This document shows positions 58,031-64,000 of a DNA stretch of 64,000 nucleotides, piece after piece. The translations under genes and the position numbers were made by a program. The stretch is from Psychrobacillus psychrodurans (GTDB taxonomy: Bacteria; Bacillota; Bacilli; Bacillales_A; Planococcaceae), in NCBI GenBank assembly GCA_900114885.1, contig FOUN01000002.1, forward strand, positions 62,001-126,000, in the 5' to 3' direction. The notes under the pieces are model-generated. The model saw nothing but the letters and a program-made list of their open reading frames with translations. It was not told the origin of the DNA and did no database searches. Positions within the stretch are counted from its first letter, which is position 1. Every line of letters starts with the position of its first letter.

Positions 58031-58217
58031 AGTGATGTGCTTTAGCTACTGGTTCGTTTGGAATGATTGCAGCAATGATTAAAACCATAATTGCAACTGG
58101 AATGGACATGATAATACCATTCATGAATACAAACTCAACGTTTTGAACGGAACTTACTACGTAATTTAACATAGAAACTAAAAGTACTGACCAGACAAAT
58201 GTCATTATATATTGCAT
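58029..58217 (-). CDS. yjzD: DUF2929 (YjzD-like) small membrane protein
   Basis: 62 residues, two transmembrane helices (about 4-22 and 34-53), beginning MQYIMTFVWSVLLVSMLNYV. GAGGTGA precedes the ATG. B. subtilis YjzD is a DUF2929 protein in the same general region as fabH-fabF. Function unknown. Confidence 0.82.
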   Translation of the reverse strand: MQYIMTFVWSVLLVSMLNYVVSSVQNVEFVFMNGIIMSIPVAIMVLIIAAIIPNEPVAKAHH

Positions 58218-58307
58218 GTAATTTCACCTCAGGCGCTAATTTTATATATGTATCATACCATAGCATAGCATATTACAAAAGAATATTTGGTAAAAGAAAC
58301 TCTGTTG

Positions 58308-58353
58308 TTGAAAAATATACATAAATTCGTTATTATTAATACCAGGTACTAAT
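58308..58353 (+). promoter_or_regulatory. fabH-fabF promoter with FapR operator
   Basis: TTGAAA (58308-58313), 17 bp, then TATTAT (58331-58336). ATTAATACCAGGTACTAAT at 58335-58353 is a near-perfect palindrome matching the FapR box (TTAGTACCTGGTACTAA type), overlapping the -10 and start. FapR would repress until malonyl-CoA accumulates. Confidence 0.9.
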
Positions 58354-58381
58354 AATAGATTATAAGAAAAGAGGAACATTC

Positions 58382-59317
58382 ATGAATGCAGGAATAATTG
58401 GTTTAGGTACATATGCACCTGAACATATTTTGACAAATGAAGACCTTGAGAAAAGAATGGATACATCTGATGAATGGATAAGAACGATGACTGGTATAGA
58501 AGAACGTAGAATTGCAGAATCAGAAGAAAACACTTCTCATATGGCGGTGAAAGCTGCAAAAGAGGCAATAAAAGATGCAGGAATTAATGCAGATCAAATT
58601 GGCTTAATAATTGTAGCAACGGTAACTCCAGATCGACCATTTCCAAGTGTTTCAACTATGCTACAAGAACAACTTGGTGCAACAAATGCCGCTGCAATGG
58701 ATTTGTCGGCAGCATGTGCAGGATTTATATATGGGATAGTAACAGCGAAGCAATTTGTTGAGTCTAATACTTACTCACACGTGCTTGTAGTCGGAGTAGA
58801 AAAACTATCTAAAATTACTAATTGGGAAGATAGAAACACAGCAGTTTTGTTTGGAGATGGTGCTGGTGCTGCGATAATAGGCAAAGTTTCTGAAGGTCGT
58901 GGTATTTTATCCTTCGAGCTTGGTGCTGATGGTAGTGGAGGCAAGCATTTATCGCAAGAAGGTCCGCATCTTCAAATGAACGGACGAGAAGTTTTTAAAT
59001 TTGCTGTAAGACAAATGGGTGAATCTGCCGTAAATGTAATAGAAAAAGCTGGATTAAATAAAGAAGAAATTGACATGTTAATTCCACATCAAGCCAATAT
59101 CCGTATAATGGAATCTTCTAGAGAAAGACTAGGGTTACCTATTGAAAAAATGTCTAAAACGATTCATAAGTATGGTAATACATCTTCGGCTTCCATACCT
59201 CTATCTTTAGATGAAGAAGTGAAAAATGGTAAAGTAAAAGACGATGACGTCATTGTAATGGTTGGTTTTGGTGGAGGTTTAACTTGGGGCGCAATTGCAC
59301 TAAAATGGGGAAAATAA
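58382..59317 (+). CDS. fabH: 3-oxoacyl-ACP synthase III
   Basis: Starts fatty-acid synthesis by condensing acyl-CoA with malonyl-ACP. 311 residues: catalytic Cys in [12 protein letters not shown] (about 112), His in PHQANIRI (about 238), Asn in YGNTSSAS (about 268), and the N-terminal [15 protein letters not shown] motif. GAGGAAC precedes the ATG. fabF follows after 28 bp in the same FapR-controlled transcript. Confidence 0.97.
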   Translation: MNAGIIGLGTYAPEHILTNEDLEKRMDTSDEWIRTMTGIEERRIAESEENTSHMAVKAAKEAIKDAGINADQIGLIIVATVTPDRPFPSVSTMLQEQLGATNAAAMDLSAACAGFIYGIVTAKQFVESNTYSHVLVVGVEKLSKITNWEDRNTAVLFGDGAGAAIIGKVSEGRGILSFELGADGSGGKHLSQEGPHLQMNGREVFKFAVRQMGESAVNVIEKAGLNKEEIDMLIPHQANIRIMESSRERLGLPIEKMSKTIHKYGNTSSASIPLSLDEEVKNGKVKDDDVIVMVGFGGGLTWGAIALKWGK

Positions 59318-59345
59318 ACTTACAATTTGGAAGGATGAATAATTC

Positions 59346-60581
59346 ATGACGAAACGCAGGGTAGTAGTAACTGGTTTAGGTGCTGTTACACCACTAGGTA
59401 ATGATATTGAAACAACGTGGTCGGGTATAAAAGAAGGTAAATCTGGTGTAGGTATGCTAACAAGGCTAGATGCTTCACAATTTGCAGCTAAGGTTGCAGC
59501 TGAAGTGAAAGATTTTGATATTGAAAAGTATATCGAAAGAAAAGAAGCACGAAAAATGGATCGTTTTACCCATTATGCATTAGCTGCATCTATCATGGCG
59601 GTGGAAGACGCAAATCTTACCATTACAGAAGAAGTGGGTCTTCGTACAGGAGTGTGGATTGGCTCTGGGATTGGTGGAATGGAAACTTATGAGGCTCAAT
59701 TTCGTGTCTTTTTAGAAAAAGGAGCACGTCGAGTTAGTCCATTTTTTGTTCCAATGATGATTCCAGATATGGCAGCAGGGCAAGTGTCAATTCATTTTGG
59801 CGCGAAAGCTATTAATTCATGCTCGGTAACTGCTTGTGCATCCGGTACAAATTCTATTGGAGATGCATTTAAGGTGATTGAACGTGGAGATGCAGACGTA
59901 ATGATTACAGGTGGTGCAGAATCTCCAATTACTCACATGTCGGTAGCAGGATTTGTATCAAATACAGCACTTACGTTAAATACTAATCCGGAAAAAGCTT
60001 CTCGTCCATTCGATGCCGATCGTGATGGATTTGTAATTGGAGAAGGTGCAGGAATTATTATTTTAGAGGAATATGAACATGCCGTAGCTCGTGGTGCGAA
60101 AATTTATGCAGAAATTATCGGATATGGTTCCACAGGTGATGCGCATCATATTACGGCTCCAGCTCCGGGTGGAGAAGGAGCAGCACGTGCGATGAAACAA
60201 GCATTAGAGGATGCGACAATTACACCAGAGCAAGTCGATTATATAAATGCACATGGAACGAGCACTCCTTATAATGATCATTTTGAAACAATGGCAGTGA
60301 AAACTGTTTTTGGAGAGCATGCATATAATCTTGCGATGAGTTCTACAAAGTCAATGACGGGTCATCTTCTAGGAGCCGCTGGTGGAGTAGAAGCAATCTT
60401 CACTGTTTTAGCATTAAAAGAAGGAATTTTACCACCGACGATGAATCTAGAAACTCCAGATCCAGAATGTGATTTAGATTATGTGCCAAATGCCGCTAGA
60501 AAAGCGGATATTGAGTTCGCTATGAGTAATTCATTAGGTTTTGGTGGACATAATGCAAGTATTTTATTCAAAAAAATATAA
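59346..60581 (+). CDS. fabF: 3-oxoacyl-ACP synthase II
   Basis: Elongating condensing enzyme of fatty-acid synthesis. 411 residues: [13 protein letters not shown] at the N-terminus, the active Cys in [13 protein letters not shown] (about 163), and His residues in [11 protein letters not shown] and [14 protein letters not shown] (about 302 and 339). GGAAGGATG precedes the ATG. Confidence 0.97.
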   Translation: MTKRRVVVTGLGAVTPLGNDIETTWSGIKEGKSGVGMLTRLDASQFAAKVAAEVKDFDIEKYIERKEARKMDRFTHYALAASIMAVEDANLTITEEVGLRTGVWIGSGIGGMETYEAQFRVFLEKGARRVSPFFVPMMIPDMAAGQVSIHFGAKAINSCSVTACASGTNSIGDAFKVIERGDADVMITGGAESPITHMSVAGFVSNTALTLNTNPEKASRPFDADRDGFVIGEGAGIIILEEYEHAVARGAKIYAEIIGYGSTGDAHHITAPAPGGEGAARAMKQALEDATITPEQVDYINAHGTSTPYNDHFETMAVKTVFGEHAYNLAMSSTKSMTGHLLGAAGGVEAIFTVLALKEGILPPTMNLETPDPECDLDYVPNAARKADIEFAMSNSLGFGGHNASILFKKI

Positions 60582-60590
60582 ATTCTTCTC

Positions 60591-60631
60591 AAAAAGCATT
60601 TCCAAGTAAAATTTGGAAATGCTTTTTCTTA
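60591..60631 (+). terminator. Terminator after fabF
   Basis: AAAAAGCATTTCCA (60591-60604) pairs with TGGAAATGCTTTTT (60614-60627). Confidence 0.92.
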
Positions 60632-60690
60632 TATATTGTTATTTCATTGCTTTAAAGCGCTGGAACACTAGTGTTTTAGAGGGGAGAACA

Positions 60691-60729
60691 ATGAATTTGT
60701 TGAAAAATGACGAATGGTTAATCTTTTAA
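60691..60729 (+). CDS. Possible 12-residue leader peptide upstream of the app operon
   Basis: ATG at 60691 behind GAGGGGAG (60679-60686) opens a 12-codon frame MNLLKNDEWLIF ending TAA at 60727. The ribosome-binding site is better than that of many genes here, and no longer frame follows. It could be a leader peptide or the start of a lost gene. The remaining 60730-60956 is very AT-rich (long A-runs) and probably holds the appD promoter, which I could not fix. Confidence 0.35.
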   Translation: MNLLKNDEWLIF

Positions 60730-60971
60730 AAAAATAATTTTAACTATTAAAAGAGATCCAAATGTATTGATTTTACTAGATTCCTAGTATGACTAAATAT
60801 TCAAAAAAGACAAAATTGGGTAAATAATAAAAAAATAATATTGCGATTGTAATAAAACTGTAATAGACTTTATCTTAAGAATTAAATAAACAGAAAAATG
60901 TAAAAATTGAATAAGTAATTATCTTGCTAAATTAATAGTTTAGACAAGTGATGATTGAAAGGAGTAATACG

Positions 60972-61985
60972 TTGAACAACTTAGATCAGCTTTTAACTAT
61001 AAAAGACTTACATACTGGGTTTCGCATAAAAGATACATATTATGATGCGGTTGATGGTGTATCCGTATCCTTAAGAAAAAATGAAATACTTGCCGTAGTT
61101 GGTGAGTCTGGCTGTGGAAAATCTACTTTAGCTACTTCTATAATCGGGTTGTACGATCATAACAAGACAAGAGTTCAAGGAGAAATTCTCTATAAAGGGA
61201 AAAATCTTGCCCTATTGGAAGAGGAAAAGTTAAATAGTGTTCGTGGGGAAGAAATAGGAATGATTTTCCAAGACCCATTATCTGCTTTAAATCCTTTGAT
61301 GAGAATAGGCGAGCAAATTGAAGAGGGGCTTATATATCATACTAAAATGTCAAAACAAGAGCGTACTAGCCGTGTTTTAGAGCTGTTAAAACAAGTAGGA
61401 ATTCCCAACCCTGAGCGAATTTCTAGACAGTTTCCACATCAGCTTTCGGGTGGGATGAGACAACGTGTTATTATTGCGATCGCTATTTCTTGTAAGCCGA
61501 ATATCATTATAGCTGATGAACCAACAACTGCACTCGATGTTACTATTCAAGCTCAGATTTTGGATTTGCTGAAAGAACTTCAAAAAGAAACAGGAGCAGG
61601 TATTATATTAATCACACATGACTTAGGAGTAGTAGCTGAAACAGCAGACCGTGTTGCAGTTATGTATGCTGGTCAAATAATTGAAGAGGCTCCCGTAGAT
61701 GAGTTGTTTGCAAATCCTAGACATCCATACACACGCTCTCTACTAAATTCTATACCACAGATGAATAGTGAGAATGAAAAGCTTCAAGTAATACAAGGAA
61801 TGGTCCCATCGTTAGTAAAATTACCGAGAATTGGATGTAGATTCGCAGATCGTATTCCTTGGATTCCAAAGGAGGCACATGAGGAAAATCCGACCTTGCA
61901 TGAAGTATCTCCGGGTCATCTCGTTAGATGTACATGCTGGCAGCATTTTCACTTTGAAAGTGAAAAAGGAGGTAATTCCTTATGA
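60972..61985 (+). CDS. appD: Oligopeptide ABC transporter ATPase AppD/OppD
   Basis: First ATPase of a peptide permease. 337 residues from TTG at 60972 (GAAAGGAG at 60957-60964); the upstream GTG at 60948 would place the Shine-Dalgarno inside the gene. Walker A GESGCGKST, signature LSGGMRQR, Walker B IIADEPTTALD, and the oligopeptide-type C-terminal extension with the CRFADRIP and CTCWQH cysteines. Its stop overlaps appF by ATGA. Placement after fabF matches B. subtilis fabHA-fabF-yjaZ-app, without yjaZ. Confidence 0.92.
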   Translation: MNNLDQLLTIKDLHTGFRIKDTYYDAVDGVSVSLRKNEILAVVGESGCGKSTLATSIIGLYDHNKTRVQGEILYKGKNLALLEEEKLNSVRGEEIGMIFQDPLSALNPLMRIGEQIEEGLIYHTKMSKQERTSRVLELLKQVGIPNPERISRQFPHQLSGGMRQRVIIAIAISCKPNIIIADEPTTALDVTIQAQILDLLKELQKETGAGIILITHDLGVVAETADRVAVMYAGQIIEEAPVDELFANPRHPYTRSLLNSIPQMNSENEKLQVIQGMVPSLVKLPRIGCRFADRIPWIPKEAHEENPTLHEVSPGHLVRCTCWQHFHFESEKGGNSL

Positions 61986-62929
61986 GTTTCATGCAAATTA
62001 ATGACCTAAAAGTGCATTATCCTATCCGTGGAGGATTTTTCAATACAGTAGTGGACAATGTTCCTGCTGTAGATGGAATAAGTCTAGAATTTGAAAAAGG
62101 CAAAGCATACGGATTAGTAGGTGAATCAGGGTGTGGAAAATCCACAACTGGAAAATCTATTATCGGATTAGAGAAAATTACATCTGGAAGTATTATTTAT
62201 GAAGGTGAAAATGTTACAAACAAGGTTAGAGGCAGAAATTCAGCCTATAATCGAGACATACAAATGATTTTCCAAGATGCGCATTCTAGTTTGAATCCTC
62301 GTAAACGAGTACAGGATATCATCGCAGAACCTATTCGGAACTTCTTAAAACTTTCTCCTGGTGAAGAAAGAAAAAGAATTAATGAATTATTAGCGATTGT
62401 AGGCATGAGTGAAGAAGCAAGATTAAAATACCCTCATGAATTCTCTGGTGGGCAAAAGCAAAGAATTGGTATTGCGAGAGCAATCGCTAGTAATCCTAAA
62501 CTAATCATTGCCGATGAACCGGTATCAGCACTTGATTTATCAGTTCAAGCACAGGTTTTAAACTTCTTAAAAGATATCCAAGATGAGTTTGGATTAAGTT
62601 ATTTATTTATATCCCATGACCTTGGAGTAGTCAAACATATGTGTGATAACATCTCGATTATGTACAAAGGACGTTTTGTAGAGTCTGGTAATCGCAAAGA
62701 CATTTACACAAATCCTCAACATATATATACAAAGAGATTACTTTCGGCAATTCCAGAAGTAAATCCAACAAACCGCGAAGAGCGAAAGGAAATACGAAGA
62801 GCAGTAGAAGTAGACTATTTAACGAATCATCACGATTATTATGATGAAAATGGAAGGGTATTTGATTTACAAACTATTTCCGAAACACATCAAGTAGCAA
62901 CGAGTGCTCAGAAAAAAGGAGGCATATAG
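61982..62929 (+). CDS. appF: Oligopeptide ABC transporter ATPase AppF/OppF
   Basis: Second ATPase partner. 315 residues: Walker A GESGCGKST, Q-loop MIFQDAHSSLNPR, signature FSGGQKQRIG, Walker B IIADEPVSALD, and a C-terminal tail (ALDLSVQAQVL onward, NPTNREERKEIRRAV). AAAGGAGG lies inside the end of appD. appB begins one base after the stop. Confidence 0.93.
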   Translation: MSFMQINDLKVHYPIRGGFFNTVVDNVPAVDGISLEFEKGKAYGLVGESGCGKSTTGKSIIGLEKITSGSIIYEGENVTNKVRGRNSAYNRDIQMIFQDAHSSLNPRKRVQDIIAEPIRNFLKLSPGEERKRINELLAIVGMSEEARLKYPHEFSGGQKQRIGIARAIASNPKLIIADEPVSALDLSVQAQVLNFLKDIQDEFGLSYLFISHDLGVVKHMCDNISIMYKGRFVESGNRKDIYTNPQHIYTKRLLSAIPEVNPTNREERKEIRRAVEVDYLTNHHDYYDENGRVFDLQTISETHQVATSAQKKGGI

Positions 62930-62930
62930 T

Positions 62931-63893
62931 ATGTGGAAAACAATTGTTAAACGTATTCTTGTAATGATCCCACAATTGTTTGTACTTAGTCTCTTAATTT
63001 TCATTATGGCGAAATTTATGCCAGGTGATCCTTTCACGGGACTAATCACTCCAGAAACAGATCCTGCTAGGGTCGAAGAGCTTCGGATTAAAGCTGGTTT
63101 CTATGATCCATGGTATGTCCAATATGTGAATTGGATTGGAAATGCATTCCAAGGAGACTTCGGACGAAGTTATACATTTAACGTGCCAGTTGCTAATTTA
63201 ATTGGAGACCGTGCGATGCATACATTATGGTTATCTTTACTTAGTGTCTTTTTATTGTATTTAATCGCAATTCCTTTAGGAGTATTAGCTGGTAGATACC
63301 ACGATTCGTTCCTAGACAAATCGATTGTTTTCTATAGTTTTATCGTATATGCAATACCAACATTCATTTTAGGATTGATCAATCTGTTCTTCTTCGGCTA
63401 TGAACTAGGTTGGTTTCCAACAAGTGGGACGGTGGATATCAAATACGAGTCGGGTACATTCGGTTACTTATGGAGTAAGTTCTACCATATTTTATTACCA
63501 GCGATTACGTATGCTTTACTTGCTACTACTGCAATCATTCAGTATTTACGTACGGAAATTATCGATTCAAAATCGATGGATTATGTTCGTACGGCGAGAA
63601 GTAAAGGTATTCCTATCAATAAAGTATACTCACGTCATATATTCCGTAACTCATTGTTACCGATTGCAGCTTTCTTAGGTTTCACGATCACTGGACTTTT
63701 AGCCGGATCTATCTTTATTGAAACCATTTTTGGGTATCCAGGTATGGGGAAATTGTTCATAGAGGCTATAAATGGGCGTGATTACAGTGTAATTACAGCA
63801 CTTGTTATGCTTTTTGGATTCTTAACATTATTAGGAAGTCTTTTATCCGATATCATCATGAGCATTGTTGACCCTCGAATTAGGATTGACTAA
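62931..63893 (+). CDS. appB: Oligopeptide ABC transporter permease AppB/OppB
   Basis: 320 residues from the ATG at 62931 (AAAGGAGG at 62915-62922). Six transmembrane helices; the N-terminal QLFVLSLLIFIMAKFMPGDPF and the EAA loop DYVRTARSKGIPINKVYSRHIFRNSL, split here, contact the ATPases. Together with the next gene it forms the channel. There is no substrate-binding-protein gene between appF and appB. Confidence 0.93.
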   Translation: MWKTIVKRILVMIPQLFVLSLLIFIMAKFMPGDPFTGLITPETDPARVEELRIKAGFYDPWYVQYVNWIGNAFQGDFGRSYTFNVPVANLIGDRAMHTLWLSLLSVFLLYLIAIPLGVLAGRYHDSFLDKSIVFYSFIVYAIPTFILGLINLFFFGYELGWFPTSGTVDIKYESGTFGYLWSKFYHILLPAITYALLATTAIIQYLRTEIIDSKSMDYVRTARSKGIPINKVYSRHIFRNSLLPIAAFLGFTITGLLAGSIFIETIFGYPGMGKLFIEAINGRDYSVITALVMLFGFLTLLGSLLSDIIMSIVDPRIRID

Positions 63894-63923
63894 CAAAAAT
63901 AATGGATAAGGAGAGTCCGATTA

Positions 63924-64000
63924 ATGAAAAATACTGAAGCTATTGAAATATCAAAAGAGATGAAAGCAAGCTCTCCCCCGACAGGTTTTCAAGTTATTGC
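63924..64000 (+). CDS. appC: Oligopeptide ABC transporter permease AppC/OppC, 5' part
   Basis: ATG at 63924 with AAGGAGAG upstream. Only 25 codons are inside the window (MKNTEAIEISKEM..., ending in SSPPTGFQVI). An OppC-type protein is expected from operon order and the short hydrophilic N-terminus. Confidence 0.75.
   Translation, partial: MKNTEAIEISKEMKASSPPTGFQVI

Overview
The window is AT-rich, almost entirely coding, and carries gene orders familiar from Bacillus subtilis: ilv-leu, hpf-secA-prfB-yvjA-cccB-ftsEX-ctpB-minJ-csbA, addBA-yisK-yisL, yitS-yitU-yitV-yitW and yjzD-fabH-fabF-app. T-box, CtsR, FapR and sigma-H-like signals fit a Bacillales bacterium. The protein style and the GC-rich intergenic repeats suggest the Planococcaceae/Caryophanaceae (Psychrobacillus, Sporosarcina and relatives). 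The family placement is inference.

Layout. 1-11447: the end of ilvD, a T-box leader, then ilvB-ilvN-ilvC-leuA-leuB-leuC-leuD-ilvA for branched-chain amino acids, interrupted by two repeat or structured elements; the ilvA 5' end looks damaged. 11448-13715: a CatE-like dioxygenase with its own promoter and operator, surrounded by repeats. 13716-24390: two chemoreceptors, a secreted NlpC/P60 enzyme, a PilZ protein, hpf, secA, prfB (programmed +1 frameshift), yvjA and cccB. 24630-33400: ftsE-ftsX and a coiled-coil M23 hydrolase, then a 2.2-kb gene-free region with five tandem ~350-bp units, then a ResA-like thioredoxin, ctpB, minJ and csbA. 33400-47157: repeats, azlCD, a TVP38-like protein, a signal peptidase, addB-addA, a DUF418 protein, yisK, yisL and a 53-aa membrane peptide. 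47158-50500: a membrane-anchored GH13-like protein lacking catalytic residues, and a divergent pair of an amidinohydrolase and a YqcI/YcgG protein. 50794-57800: DUF3231, yitS, yitU, yitV, yitW, fnr, and a ClpB lacking its N-domain under a CtsR box. 57997-64000: yjzD, FapR-controlled fabH-fabF, and the start of an app/opp peptide-permease operon that runs off the window.

The most unusual signal is not a protein. At four intergenic sites a 7-bp motif recurs at a fixed 21-bp pitch with variable 14-bp spacers: TACTTGC (27962-29449, and its reverse complement at 36431-36542), TTGCGAT (11573-11663) and TTATGGG (from 46847). In the 27.9-29.7 kb region these phased arrays alternate with ~115-bp imperfect palindromes. 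I know of no described element with this architecture. A second candidate is the divergent YqcI/YcgG plus guanidino-hydrolase pair, which could form a small arginine N-oxygenation pathway.
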